NCBI RefSeq assembly: GCF_900112255.1
Contig: NZ_FOLE01000009.1
Location: 62,001 to 126,000 of the forward strand
Length of the DNA stretch: 64,000 nt
Reading direction: 5' to 3'
Origin: Flexibacter flexilis DSM 6793
GTDB lineage: Bacteria; Bacteroidota; Bacteroidia; Cytophagales; Flexibacteraceae
Shown here: positions 9,734-19,001 of the stretch, piece by piece
Numbering within the stretch: the first letter of the stretch is position 1
How the letters are laid out: each line of letters begins with the position of its first letter
Position numbers and translations under genes: made by a program
The notes under the pieces: model-generated
What the model saw: the letters and a program-made list of their open reading frames with translations, nothing else
Databases searched by the model: none
Told to the model about the DNA's origin: nothing

Positions 9734-12352
9734 ATGACTAAGGTAAAAGAAGCGAAAGAAACGCCACTAATGAAGCAATACAACGCCATCAAAGCCAAAC
9801 ACCCTGGGGCTTTGTTGTTGTTTCGGGTAGGAGATTTTTACGAAACATTCGGCGACGATGCTGTTACGGCCAGTAAAATTCTGAACATCACCCTGACCAA
9901 ACGCGCCAACGGTGCGGCTTCCGAAATGGCCTTAGCTGGTTTTCCGCATCATTCCTTAGACACTTATTTGCCCAAACTCGTGCGTGCGGGGCAGCGCGTG
10001 GCCATTTGCGACCAACTCGAAGACCCCAAAGATGCCGTTGGTATCGTCAAGCGTGGCGTAACCGAATTGGTAACGCCCGGCATTACGCTCAACGACAACG
10101 TACTGGAAACCAAGCAAAATAACTTTTTGGCGGCCATTCATTTGCAAAAAAATGGGGCGGTTGGTGTTTCGTTCATGGACATTTCGACGGGGGAGTTTTA
10201 TGTGGCACAAGGCGATGCCGACTACTGCGAAAAGCTGCTACAAAGTTTTATGCCGTCCGAAGTGCTTTTCTGTAAGCCGCGCCGCGTGGAATTTGAACAA
10301 CATTTTGGTAATCAATACAATACTTACACCTTAGAAGACTGGATTTTTCAGCCCGACTACGCTCGCGAATCCCTGACACGCCATTTCAACACGGCCACGC
10401 TCAAAGGGTTTGGGGTGGAAGAAATGGACGCGGGTATTATTGCCGCAGGTGCAGTGTTACATTATTTGGCCGAAACTGAACACCGCGAACTCGGACACGT
10501 GTCGGCACTTTCGCGCATCGAAGAGGAACGTTATGTTTGGTTGGATAAATTCACGATTCGCAACTTAGAATTGGTATTTCCGCAACAAGAAAACGGCGTG
10601 CCACTCATCGAAATTCTTGACCATACCGTTACGCCAATGGGCGGACGCCTTTTGCGCAAATGGACACTTTTACCGCTCAAAGAAAAAAATAGAATTGACG
10701 AACGCCTTCAGGCCGTAGAAGCCTTCGTACAGGACAGCGATTTGCGCCAAACAATGTTGCAGCACCTCAAACCGATTGGCGATTTGGAACGACTCATTTC
10801 CAAAGTTGCCGTGCGCCGCATCAATCCGCGCGAAATGCTCCAACTCAAAAAGGCATTGAAAAATATTTTGCCAATCAAAGATTTATTAGCCCAAAGCCCT
10901 GTAAATCAACTCAAAAAACTGGCCGACCAACTCAATCCGTGTAGTTTTTTGTATGAAAAAATAGAACGTGAGTTGCAGGAAGAATTGCCGATTGTGAGCA
11001 ATCAGGGCGGAATGTTTCGGGAAGGCGTGGATACAGCACTCGACGAGTTACGCGAAATTTCCCATTCGGGCAAAGATTATTTGCTACAAGTACAAAACCG
11101 CGAGATTCAGCGCACGGGCATTTCTTCGCTCAAAGTTTCTTACAACAAAGTGTTTGGCTATTACTTGGAAGTAAGCAACGCCAACAAAGACAAAGTGCCT
11201 GCCGACTGGATTCGGAAACAAACGCTTACCAACGCCGAGCGTTACATTACCGAAGAGCTAAAAACGTATGAGGAAAAAATCCTGACGGCAGAAGAAAAAA
11301 TCACGGCCATAGAGCAGCGACTTTTCAACGAGTTGGTGCTGGCTGCTGCCGATTTTGTGGGAGCAATTCAACAGAACGCCAAAACGTTGGCCGTACTCGA
11401 CAGCCTTATTTCTTTTGCGACGGTGGCCACGCGTCAAAACTACGTGAAACCCAATGTTACGGAAGACAACGTACTGGACATCAAAGACGGCAGACATCCC
11501 GTAATCGAAACGCAATTGCCTGTTGGTGAGCCATATATCCCCAACGATGTTTTTTTGGACGATGCCTCGCAACAAATCATCATCATCACGGGCCCGAACA
11601 TGGCGGGTAAGTCGGCACTGCTGCGCCAAACGGCTTTGATTGTGCTCATGGCGCAAATGGGCAGCTACGTGCCAGCTACGGCGGCGCACGTGGGCATGGT
11701 GGACAAAGTGTTTACGCGCGTGGGTGCTTCGGACAATCTTTCGCGCGGCGAATCTACGTTTATGGTCGAAATGACCGAAACGGCCAGCATTCTCAACAAT
11801 TTGAGCCCTAAAAGTTTGGTGCTAATGGACGAAATCGGGCGCGGCACAAGCACTTACGACGGCGTGGCCATCGCGTGGAGCATCGTGGAATATTTGCACA
11901 CACACACCAAATGCAAGGCGCGGACGCTTTTTGCTACGCATTACCATGAGCTAAACGAATTGGCGGCGGATTTTCCGCGCATCAAGAATTTTAACGTGTC
12001 GGTCAAAGAGTCTGGCAATAAGGTGATTTTTATGCGCAAATTGCAGGCAGGGGGCAGCGCACACAGTTTCGGGATTCATGTGGCGCAAATGGCAGGGATG
12101 CCCAACGCGGTGGTTTTGCGTGCCAACGAGATTATGCACCATTTGGAAAAAGACAATCGGCGTGAGCAGCAGCAAGAGAAAGTCCGCGACATTCCCAAAA
12201 ACAATTATCAGTTAAGCATTTTTCAGGCCGCTGACCCGCAAATGGAGCAAGTGGCCGAAACATTGCGCCAGATAGATGTAAACACACTTTCGCCTGTAGA
12301 GGCTTTACTCAAACTCAACGAATTGAAATTAATACTCGCCAAAAAATCGTAA
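9734..12352 (+). CDS. mutS: DNA mismatch repair protein MutS
   Basis: This ATPase recognises mismatches and starts repair with MutL. At 872 residues it is full length. The N-terminal mismatch-binding motif is GDFYETFGDDA near residue 34, where the Phe-x-Glu contacts the mispair. The core and clamp domains follow. The ATPase has Walker A GPNMAGKS at about 620-627, Walker B as LVLMDEIGRGTSTYDG, and the ATHYHEL signature near residue 738. The end, VEALLKLNELKLIL, is typical of MutS1. Nothing suggests inactivation. The gene stands in a plus-strand run between the M1 peptidase and pdxA. Confidence 0.98.
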   Translation: MTKVKEAKETPLMKQYNAIKAKHPGALLLFRVGDFYETFGDDAVTASKILNITLTKRANGAASEMALAGFPHHSLDTYLPKLVRAGQRVAICDQLEDPKDAVGIVKRGVTELVTPGITLNDNVLETKQNNFLAAIHLQKNGAVGVSFMDISTGEFYVAQGDADYCEKLLQSFMPSEVLFCKPRRVEFEQHFGNQYNTYTLEDWIFQPDYARESLTRHFNTATLKGFGVEEMDAGIIAAGAVLHYLAETEHRELGHVSALSRIEEERYVWLDKFTIRNLELVFPQQENGVPLIEILDHTVTPMGGRLLRKWTLLPLKEKNRIDERLQAVEAFVQDSDLRQTMLQHLKPIGDLERLISKVAVRRINPREMLQLKKALKNILPIKDLLAQSPVNQLKKLADQLNPCSFLYEKIERELQEELPIVSNQGGMFREGVDTALDELREISHSGKDYLLQVQNREIQRTGISSLKVSYNKVFGYYLEVSNANKDKVPADWIRKQTLTNAERYITEELKTYEEKILTAEEKITAIEQRLFNELVLAAADFVGAIQQNAKTLAVLDSLISFATVATRQNYVKPNVTEDNVLDIKDGRHPVIETQLPVGEPYIPNDVFLDDASQQIIIITGPNMAGKSALLRQTALIVLMAQMGSYVPATAAHVGMVDKVFTRVGASDNLSRGESTFMVEMTETASILNNLSPKSLVLMDEIGRGTSTYDGVAIAWSIVEYLHTHTKCKARTLFATHYHELNELAADFPRIKNFNVSVKESGNKVIFMRKLQAGGSAHSFGIHVAQMAGMPNAVVLRANEIMHHLEKDNRREQQQEKVRDIPKNNYQLSIFQAADPQMEQVAETLRQIDVNTLSPVEALLKLNELKLILAKKS

Positions 12353-12562
12353 AAAAGGCAAGTAAGGATTTATTAGAAAAAAAACGGGTTGGTTTTTGCA
12401 CAAAATATATGCAAAATGGCTTTTTTTGGGTTAATTTGACTCACCTTTAATCCAGCTATCATTTTTTATAAATAGTCAAATCCGTTATTGAAATTATTTA
12501 ACTTTAAAAATAAGGCTGACGAAATGGGTTAAGTTCCTGTAAGTCAGCGTTACTAACATACA

Positions 12563-13606
12563 ATGGAAAAACAAACAAACGAAACAGCATCACATCACCA
12601 CAAGGAAAAACCCATTATCGGTATTTCGATGGGCGATTTTAATGGCGTGGGGCCAGAATTAATTCTCAAACTTCTGGAAGACAACCGTTTGTTGCGTTTG
12701 TGTACGCCTGTGATTTATGGTTCGTACAAGATTTTGAATAAATACCGTCGTTTGCTCAACTTGGAGGACACGGGTATCGTACATATCAAATCTGCCCAGC
12801 AACTCAACCACCGCAAAGCCAATATCGTGATGTGTTGGGAAGAAGATTATGAAATCCAGCCTGGCAAACCTACGCCCGAATCGGGTTTGGGAGCTTGGAA
12901 GGCTTTACAAGTGGCTACGGCAGACCTCAAAAACGGCCTGATTGATGCCATCGTAACCGCGCCAATCACCAAAAGCAATATGCCGCGCGAACATTTTGCC
13001 TTTGCGGGACATACCGAATATTTTGCAGCAGAATTTGGCGTGGCCGACAACCTGATGTTATTGGTGAGTGAAGATTTACGTGTGGGCGTTGTTACGGGAC
13101 ATATTTCCATTGCCGACGTGCCCAAAACGTTGACCAAAGAAAAGATTTTGAGCAAATTCAACCTGATGCACGAGTCGCTCAAGCAGGATTTTGGCATTAT
13201 CAAACCGCGCATTGCGATTCTGGGACTCAACCCGCACGCAGGCGAAGAAGGTTTGATGGGCAACGAAGAAAAAGAAATTATTGCTCCGCTCATTAAAGAC
13301 CTGAAAAACAAAGGGTTGTTGGTGTTTGGGCCATATCCCGCCGACGGCTTTTTTGGTTCGCATTTGTACAAAAAATTTGATGGCATTTTGGCCATGTACC
13401 ACGACCAAGGCCTTACGCCGTTCAAAACATTGGCGTTCGACCATGGCGTAAATTTTACGGCAGGTTTGCCAGTGGTACGCACTTCGCCAGACCACGGAAC
13501 GGCCTATAACATTGCGGGAAAAGGCGAAGCCGACGAATCGTCGTTCCGTAGTGCCTTGTATTTGGCTTGCGATGTGGTGCGTTCGCGTCAGGAGCATAAA
13601 AAGTAA
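12563..13606 (+). CDS. pdxA: 4-hydroxythreonine-4-phosphate dehydrogenase PdxA
   Basis: This enzyme oxidises 4-hydroxythreonine phosphate in the DXP-dependent route to pyridoxal phosphate. The 347-residue sequence has the family signatures ISMGDFNGVGPELIL, AGHTEYFA, NPHAGEEGLMGNEE, AMYHDQGLTPFK with a metal-binding histidine, and GLPVVRTSPDHGTAYNIAG near the C-terminus. The first 15 residues, rich in Asn, His and Lys, precede the conserved start. The 210-bp gap before it holds a weak hairpin (GCTGAC 12515-12520 pairing with GTCAGC 12543-12548) but no recognisable riboswitch. A secreted nuclease/lipase-like gene follows 18 bp later, though a functional link is not evident. Confidence 0.96.
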   Translation: MEKQTNETASHHHKEKPIIGISMGDFNGVGPELILKLLEDNRLLRLCTPVIYGSYKILNKYRRLLNLEDTGIVHIKSAQQLNHRKANIVMCWEEDYEIQPGKPTPESGLGAWKALQVATADLKNGLIDAIVTAPITKSNMPREHFAFAGHTEYFAAEFGVADNLMLLVSEDLRVGVVTGHISIADVPKTLTKEKILSKFNLMHESLKQDFGIIKPRIAILGLNPHAGEEGLMGNEEKEIIAPLIKDLKNKGLLVFGPYPADGFFGSHLYKKFDGILAMYHDQGLTPFKTLAFDHGVNFTAGLPVVRTSPDHGTAYNIAGKGEADESSFRSALYLACDVVRSRQEHKK

Positions 13607-13624
13607 TTTTTCTATAAAAATTAT

Positions 13625-14764
13625 ATGAAAAAAATAAGTGTATTGTTGGTAATTGGTTTCTGTTTGTTGCAAATGCAACGTGCGCAGGCTTGGGGCTTTT
13701 TTGCTCATCAACGCATTAACCGACTGGCTGTCTTTACGTTACCGCCCGAAATGATGGGATTTTACAAACATCATATCGTTTACCTAACAGAAAACGCCGT
13801 AAACCCAGACGCACGCCGCTACGCCGTGAAAGACGAAGCTCCACGCCATTACATAGATTTGGATGAGTATGGGGACAGTGCCGTGTACAAGCTGCCGCGC
13901 CGCTGGGAAGATGCCGTAAAAAAATACACTGAAGATACGCTCATGGCCTACGGGATTGTGCCTTGGCAAATCAACCGCATGAAATTTCAGCTCACAAGAG
14001 CGTTCAAAGACCGCAACGCACGCGAAATTTTGAGACTTTCGGCGGATTTGGGGCATTACATCGGCGACGGAAACGTACCGTTGCATACCACTTCCAACTA
14101 CAACGGCCAAATGACCAACCAAAAAGGTATTCATGGTTTTTGGGAATCGCGTTTGCCTGAATTGTTTTCGGATAACTACGATTTTTTTGTAGGCCGCGCC
14201 GAATACGTGGAACGTCCGCAACAACGAGCATGGCAAGCCGTAACCGAAGCGAATACGGCTTTGGATTCGGTATTTACTTTTGAGCGAAAATTAAATGCAG
14301 AATATTCGCCCGACAAAAAATACAGCTACGAACAGCGCGGCAACGTCAATACGTTGGTGTATTCGAAGGCGTATTCGGGAGATTTTCATAGAATGTTGGG
14401 CGGCCAAGTGGAACGCCGTATGCGTGCGGCTATTCGTATGGTTGGCGATTTCTGGTACACTTGCTGGGTAGATGCTGGTCAGCCTGATTTGAATGGCTTA
14501 GTTGATTTCAAATTTAGCAAAGAAGAGCAAGAGCAAATGCAGAAAGAGCAGCAAGAATGGCAAAAACGCCGTGAAGGAAACACTAAAATTCGTGAGGAAG
14601 CACATAACCATCCACACGGTGCAGACGAAGACCATCACGCCTTTGCGGAAGTGGAGGGTGATTGTTCTTGTTGTTCTTTTCATGTTTTTTTGACAGAAAC
14701 AAAGATAGAAATGCCTATTTTTGCGCTGCCGCCAAGCAGAATACCGAGCGTAACGGCCAAATAG
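13625..14764 (+). CDS. Secreted S1/P1-nuclease or zinc-dependent phospholipase C-like protein
   Basis: A 379-residue exported protein. The signal peptide ends around QMQRAQA, so the mature chain begins at or near WGFFAHQRINRLA; an N-terminal Trp with a following His is typical of the trinuclear-zinc S1/P1 nuclease and phospholipase C fold. Further likely ligands are H and D in APRHYIDLDEYGD, and DLGHYIGDGNVPLHTT with HGFWESRLPEL. From about residue 300 there is a Lys/Glu/Gln-rich helix, then a tail rich in His (HNHPHGADEDHHAF) and Cys (GDCSCCSFHVF), probably metal-binding. Whether it cuts nucleic acids or phospholipids cannot be decided from sequence. It follows pdxA by 18 bp. Confidence 0.8.
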   Translation: MKKISVLLVIGFCLLQMQRAQAWGFFAHQRINRLAVFTLPPEMMGFYKHHIVYLTENAVNPDARRYAVKDEAPRHYIDLDEYGDSAVYKLPRRWEDAVKKYTEDTLMAYGIVPWQINRMKFQLTRAFKDRNAREILRLSADLGHYIGDGNVPLHTTSNYNGQMTNQKGIHGFWESRLPELFSDNYDFFVGRAEYVERPQQRAWQAVTEANTALDSVFTFERKLNAEYSPDKKYSYEQRGNVNTLVYSKAYSGDFHRMLGGQVERRMRAAIRMVGDFWYTCWVDAGQPDLNGLVDFKFSKEEQEQMQKEQQEWQKRREGNTKIREEAHNHPHGADEDHHAFAEVEGDCSCCSFHVFLTETKIEMPIFALPPSRIPSVTAK

Positions 14765-14794
14765 TTATATTAGCACCCGATTTCAACCCAAAAT

Positions 14795-15661
14795 ATGTCT
14801 GGAAAAGTATTGACCGTTAATCCTAAAGAAGTTTCTATTGGTGTATTTCATGCCTTTATGATGGGGGCAGTAGCTCCGCGACCAATCGCTTTTGCCAGTA
14901 CGCAAGACGCAGAAGGCAATGTAAATCTTGCGCCATTTAGTTTTTTCAATGCTTTTGGGTCAAATCCGCCGCTTTTGATCTTCTCGCCAGCGCGTCGAGT
15001 ACGAGACAATACCATCAAACATACGTTGGAAAACGTTTACCAAATTGACGAAGTTGTTATTAACATTGTAAATTATGCGATGGTAGAGCAAATGTCGTTG
15101 GCTAGTTGCGAATACGAACGCGGTGTAAATGAGTTTGAAAAAGCAGGTTTTACGCCTATCGCCTCGCAAATGGTACGCCCTCCGCGCGTGGCTGAGTCGC
15201 CTGCAGCCTTTGAATGCAAAGTGCTGCAAGTGATAGAAACAGGCCAACAAGGTGGCGCGGCCAACCTGATTTTGTGCGAAGTGGTTTTGGCGCACTTCCG
15301 AGAAGACATATTGGGTTTGGACGGCAAAATTGATACTACGCGCCTTGATGCGGTGGCTCGTATGGGTGGCGACTGGTATTGCAGAGCGCACGGAGATGCG
15401 CTTTTTGAAGTTCCGAAACCCAATGAGAAAAAAGGGATTGGTTTTGACCAATTGCCGCATAGTGTAAGGCATAGTAATATACTGACAGGCAATGAATTAG
15501 GGCGTTTGGCAAATATAGAACAGTTGCCGACTGCTGAAGAAATAACACAGTACAGACAAATACACACAACACTATTAACCGAAGAAGCAAAACACATAGA
15601 GGCAAGCCGACTACTACGCGAACAATGCGTAAAAGAAGCGTGGCTTACTTTATTGCATTAA
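14795..15661 (+). CDS. Flavin reductase family (FMN-binding split-barrel) protein
   Basis: A 288-residue protein of the DIM6/NTAB flavin-reductase-like family, which binds FMN in a split barrel. Diagnostic stretches are GAVAPRPIAFASTQDAEGN, NLAPFSFFNAFGSNPPLL and FECKVLQVIETGQQGGAANL. The C-terminal part (about residue 200 on, FEVPKPNEKKGIGFDQLP) is the extension usual for Bacteroidota members. The true substrate is unknown. It starts 30 bp after the previous gene and precedes a small membrane-protein gene. Confidence 0.85.
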   Translation: MSGKVLTVNPKEVSIGVFHAFMMGAVAPRPIAFASTQDAEGNVNLAPFSFFNAFGSNPPLLIFSPARRVRDNTIKHTLENVYQIDEVVINIVNYAMVEQMSLASCEYERGVNEFEKAGFTPIASQMVRPPRVAESPAAFECKVLQVIETGQQGGAANLILCEVVLAHFREDILGLDGKIDTTRLDAVARMGGDWYCRAHGDALFEVPKPNEKKGIGFDQLPHSVRHSNILTGNELGRLANIEQLPTAEEITQYRQIHTTLLTEEAKHIEASRLLREQCVKEAWLTLLH

Positions 15662-15701
15662 AATATACAAATACGATTAAAAACATTGAGATTATCAGAA
15701 A

Positions 15702-16178
15702 ATGCGCGAACAGATTTTATCATATTCCTTAATTATTCCTATTTTGGGTATATTGGCTGGCTTGGGAACTCTTGTTTATGGAATGTTAAAACAAGAAATT
15801 GAGATATTTAAATACTCTTTTTATATATACATAGGTTGTTTTATAGTGTCCTCTCTTTTGTATATGATTCTAATTCCTGCGATTGTTTTGAGAAGAGATA
15901 TAAATGAAGGGGCAGGCGGTTTATTCTCTATTTTCTTAACAGATTCTGACCTTAGCACTATGGGTTTTGTAGCTTTAAATGCAGTGTTAGGATTTATTTC
16001 TATTGTAGCTGTGGGCTATTATCATTTCTCTAAATTTATACCACAATTATTTATTAGGGTGGTTTTGTTGGTTTCAATTCTTACGCTAGTGCTTAGTATT
16101 TTGTCAGGCATAGGGACGGCAGGACAAAACGGGAGCGATAAAGTGGTGGATGACGGCGGTTTTGTTGAAGTTAAATAA
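15702..16178 (+). CDS. Small four-helix membrane protein of unknown function
   Basis: A 158-residue protein I do not recognise. Four hydrophobic segments are visible (about residues 8-27, 38-61, 84-107 and 117-137), with a short polar C-terminus. Its codon use is clearly richer in A and T (TTA, ATA, AGA) than its neighbours, which hints at a recent arrival or weak selection. It starts 40 bp after the flavin reductase gene and ends 17 bp before the SUI1 gene, so it is probably co-transcribed with both. Confidence 0.7.
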   Translation: MREQILSYSLIIPILGILAGLGTLVYGMLKQEIEIFKYSFYIYIGCFIVSSLLYMILIPAIVLRRDINEGAGGLFSIFLTDSDLSTMGFVALNAVLGFISIVAVGYYHFSKFIPQLFIRVVLLVSILTLVLSILSGIGTAGQNGSDKVVDDGGFVEVK

Positions 16179-16195
16179 TTTAAAATCAGGAATTT

Positions 16196-16525
16196 ATGCC
16201 TTCACATAAAAATAGAATTGGGGTGGTTTATTCCACCGATAGCAATTTTTCGTATCAGGAAGAAAACCAAGAGCAACCCGACACATTGCCAGCCGCCCAA
16301 CAAAATTTGCGCGTGCAACTAGACAAAAAAATGCGGGCGGGCAAGCAAGTAACTTTAATTACGGGTTTTGTGGGAAAAGACGAAGATCTCGAAAAATTGG
16401 GTAAGTTGCTCAAAACCAAATGCGGCGTTGGCGGCTCAGCCAAAGACGGCGAAATTATTATACAAGGCGATTTTCGGGCAAAAGTCCTCGAAATTCTACA
16501 GAAAGAAGGTTATAAAGCCAAGTAA
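16196..16525 (+). CDS. SUI1/eIF1-like translation factor (YciH family)
   Basis: A 109-residue member of the SUI1 fold. Residues from about 50 on, [20 protein letters not shown] then [19 protein letters not shown], match the bacterial YciH/eIF1 pattern, including the basic strand and the CGxGGSxKDGEI loop. The first 45 residues are polar and probably flexible. The family is related to the eukaryotic start-codon selection factor; its bacterial role is uncertain, with E. coli YciH proposed to inhibit translation under stress. A strong hairpin terminator follows immediately. Confidence 0.92.
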   Translation: MPSHKNRIGVVYSTDSNFSYQEENQEQPDTLPAAQQNLRVQLDKKMRAGKQVTLITGFVGKDEDLEKLGKLLKTKCGVGGSAKDGEIIIQGDFRAKVLEILQKEGYKAK

Positions 16526-16530
16526 AATAA

Positions 16531-16564
16531 AAAAGCTCACAACATCGACTGTCGTGAGCTTTTT
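16531..16564. terminator. Bidirectional hairpin terminator
   Basis: AAAAGCTCAC pairs with GTGAGCTTTT across a 14-nt loop, with A and T runs on the two sides. It lies between the convergent SUI1 gene and the isomerase gene and can serve both. Confidence 0.9.
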
Positions 16565-16585
16565 ATTTATCTAAAAATCAGATAA

Positions 16586-17581
16586 TTATCTTTTAGAAAG
16601 TTCGCCTTTCAAGAAATTGATTACTTCTACAGGGAATGGGTCAACGCCATTGATTTCGGCCAAGAAGAATGAAACCCAGTCGAGTAAGTGAATCAAATAG
16701 AAAGATTGTTGGATTACGTCCGCGCCTTTGGCTGGCAAATCTACTACTTCCGAACCTTTTTCGCGGAAGATGTTGCGGCAGATGTCCATACGAATCGCTA
16801 CGCGTTCGTTGTCGAAACCAGTCGTAACCATAACAGTAAGGGAGTTTTGCAACACGTTTTCTGGATAAACCCAACCCACCAACTCATTGTGGTTCATTTC
16901 TGGGAATACGTTTACGTGGCAAAGTTGTTTTGAATTTTCGTTGATTTGTTGTTGTGTACGAATCACTACGCCTTCAAAACGAGCATCTGAATAAAGAATT
17001 GGCAAACGGCCTTTCATTTTGCCAGCCAAAACTTTCGCAGTTTCGATGATGTTGGCTTCTTCGGCATCAAGCAAGGCGGCTGTTGCTTTGATAGAATCCC
17101 AAGAGTTGCTTGGTGTAAGGCCAAAGAAATTGAACACCGTAAGTAATTGTACGATACCGTACCCGATGCTTGCGCGTGGGCTGTTCGATTCGCCAGGGAT
17201 AAGGATTACGTCAAGGCCGTTTGTTTTAGCGATTTCGCCCAACTTACCGCCCGACGTGATACATACGATTTTCGCACCTTTCGCGATGGCTTTGCCTACT
17301 GCCGAAGTTGTTTCTTCGGTGTTGCCCGAAAAAGAACAAGCTATAAAAAGCGTGTTAGCATTTACAAAACCAGGGATGTCGTAAGATTTGGTAGTGCTGA
17401 TAGGCACTGCGATGTTGTCGTAAGTGAACGAGCTAACCAAGTTTCCACCGATGCCCGAACCGCCCAAACCAGCGATAACAATATTATGAATAGGAGCAGC
17501 CGCCTTGGTAAGTTGGGCTTTTGCTGCGATGTCTAATGCTACGTTAAGTTGTTTACTGAAATCCTCAATTAGTTTTTTCAT
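16586..17581 (-). CDS. Bifunctional phosphoglucose/phosphomannose isomerase
   Basis: A 331-residue SIS-domain sugar-phosphate isomerase interconverting glucose-6-P or mannose-6-P with fructose-6-P. The first SIS domain begins at NIVIAGLGGSGIGGNLVSS and contains SCSFSGNTEETTSA-like phosphate-binding residues (seen as ACSFSGNTEETTSAVGKA). The C-terminal domain has PEMNHNELVGW, the catalytic Glu/His segment of this family. This short bifunctional type replaces or supplements Pgi in many Bacteroidota and archaea. It is the last gene of a minus-strand run and sits 89 bp after the sugar-kinase-like gene, so it may take up the fructose-6-P end of amino-sugar recycling. Confidence 0.93.
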   Translation of the reverse strand: MKKLIEDFSKQLNVALDIAAKAQLTKAAAPIHNIVIAGLGGSGIGGNLVSSFTYDNIAVPISTTKSYDIPGFVNANTLFIACSFSGNTEETTSAVGKAIAKGAKIVCITSGGKLGEIAKTNGLDVILIPGESNSPRASIGYGIVQLLTVFNFFGLTPSNSWDSIKATAALLDAEEANIIETAKVLAGKMKGRLPILYSDARFEGVVIRTQQQINENSKQLCHVNVFPEMNHNELVGWVYPENVLQNSLTVMVTTGFDNERVAIRMDICRNIFREKGSEVVDLPAKGADVIQQSFYLIHLLDWVSFFLAEINGVDPFPVEVINFLKGELSKR

Positions 17582-17670
17582 AATAGCCTAATGCTTTTAG
17601 TTAAAGCGTTTTTTTATATAAAGAAAGCACAAATAAAAGTAAATATTTGGTATTGAGCAACAAGGCCAAA

Positions 17671-18537
17671 TTATGAATTTGTAATGCCGTGATACGCCAA
17701 AAGCCCAGCCATGGGCGTTGCCAAAATATTCCCAATTTGTAAGTTATACGGCAAATCGGCGGCAGTTTTGCGCAACGGTTCGGCAAAGTGATACGCCACA
17801 GACCCCGTAAAATGGATAGGTAATTGCTCGAAATTGTCGAATTTCAAAACGCATTTTTTGAAGAAAATCGTCATTTCTTCCTGCAAAAGAGCTTGCGCAT
17901 ATTCCGAATGCAGGTGTTTGCTCAGAAACGGCGTGAAAGAAGCCGAATAACGGTTGGGGAATGTTTTTTGATATAAACGCTCCAATACTACTTCGCGGCT
18001 CACGTCGTAGCTTTGCTCAAAGTCTTTGCGCAAATCTGCAGGCATATCTTGGTAGAAATAATCCTGCAAAAGTCGAAGCCCCAGTTTGCAGCCTGCGCCT
18101 TCGTCGCCGAGCAAGTAGCCCAAACCCATGCCATTGACGGCAATGTCTTGCCCGTCGTAAACACAGGAATTAGAACCCGTCCCGATAATGCACGCAATGC
18201 CAGCCTCACGTCCGCAAAGCGCACGCGCAGCAGCCAACATATCGTGTTGCACTTCTACTTTTAGCTCAGAGCCAAACACTTGGCGCAAAGCTGCCGCGAT
18301 TTTTTGTTTTTTCTCGGCAGTGCTGCAACCCGTTCCGTAAAAATACACCATGCGCACCAAAGGCGATTGCATCACAGGAAAAAGCTCTTTTTTGAGCAGT
18401 TGCACGATCTCATCGTAGCTTTGGTGATAAGGGTTAATTCCTTGTGTCAGAATGGTTTGTATTTGTTCTGTGCCGCGCACAAGTCGCCAGTCGGTTTTGG
18501 TAGAGCCGCTATCGGCAATGAGTATAGTTTCCATCAT
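17671..18537 (-). CDS. BadF/BadG-type ATPase, probable N-acetylglucosamine kinase
   Basis: A 288-residue ASKHA-fold kinase. The phosphate-1 loop is ILIADSGSTKTDWRL at the N-terminus, GTGSNSCVYDG is the phosphate-2 region, and GLGYLLGDEGAGCKLGLRLL is the signature shared with eukaryote-type GlcNAc kinases. The N-terminus could start at either of two adjacent Met codons. A role in phosphorylating GlcNAc from cell-wall turnover is the family inference. The gene is 18 bp downstream of the DUF2721 gene and lies before the bifunctional isomerase. Confidence 0.88.
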   Translation of the reverse strand: MMETILIADSGSTKTDWRLVRGTEQIQTILTQGINPYHQSYDEIVQLLKKELFPVMQSPLVRMVYFYGTGCSTAEKKQKIAAALRQVFGSELKVEVQHDMLAAARALCGREAGIACIIGTGSNSCVYDGQDIAVNGMGLGYLLGDEGAGCKLGLRLLQDYFYQDMPADLRKDFEQSYDVSREVVLERLYQKTFPNRYSASFTPFLSKHLHSEYAQALLQEEMTIFFKKCVLKFDNFEQLPIHFTGSVAYHFAEPLRKTAADLPYNLQIGNILATPMAGLLAYHGITNS

Positions 18538-18555
18538 AAGTAGAGATTCAGTATA

Positions 18556-18987
18556 TCAGGACTGAAAAAATTTGCCCAACAAATTTCCGTCTTTGGCGTT
18601 GGCCTCAATGTCCGAAAGTTGCATTTGTAAGGCGTGAGTAGAAATAAGTATTTCGTGAATGGACATGGCCAGCGAAATAATCAGCGACAACAAACCCGCA
18701 CCAAACAGATATTGAGCAGCTTGGTTGTAGTTTTCATAAATCAAAAACATAGACACGACACACAAAAACATCGAAGAAATCCCCGCCACTTGCATATTCC
18801 GAATCAGGATTACGCGAAGTTTTAGGTTTTTGATTTGCTTGAGCGTCATGGGGTCGGGCGACTCCTTGTAGCGTTCGTGTAGCGTGCGAATCAGCCCCGC
18901 CAAGGTCATAAACCGATTGGTATAAGCCAGCAGCAACAACGAAATGGCAGGAAACAACAACGCAGGCGTGTTTAGGGTCAGTTGCAT
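18556..18987 (-). CDS. DUF2721 family membrane protein
   Basis: A 143-residue protein with three hydrophobic helices: an N-terminal one (ALLFPAISLLLLAYTNRF) and a closely spaced pair at about residues 68-108, separated by a charged cytoplasmic loop (HERYKESPDPMTLKQIKNLK). The N-terminal TPALLFPAISLLLLAYTNRF and the central loop followed by a helix pair match DUF2721. The molecular function is unknown. It sits 14 bp after the FtsB-like gene and 18 bp before the kinase gene, in a tight operon. Confidence 0.85.
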   Translation of the reverse strand: MQLTLNTPALLFPAISLLLLAYTNRFMTLAGLIRTLHERYKESPDPMTLKQIKNLKLRVILIRNMQVAGISSMFLCVVSMFLIYENYNQAAQYLFGAGLLSLIISLAMSIHEILISTHALQMQLSDIEANAKDGNLLGKFFQS

Positions 18988-19001
18988 AGTGGGTTGTGTT
19001 A

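Noticed and set aside
12353-12562. Riboswitch before pdxA
   Set aside because: Only a 6-bp stem with a 22-nt loop is visible and no known riboswitch core was recognised.
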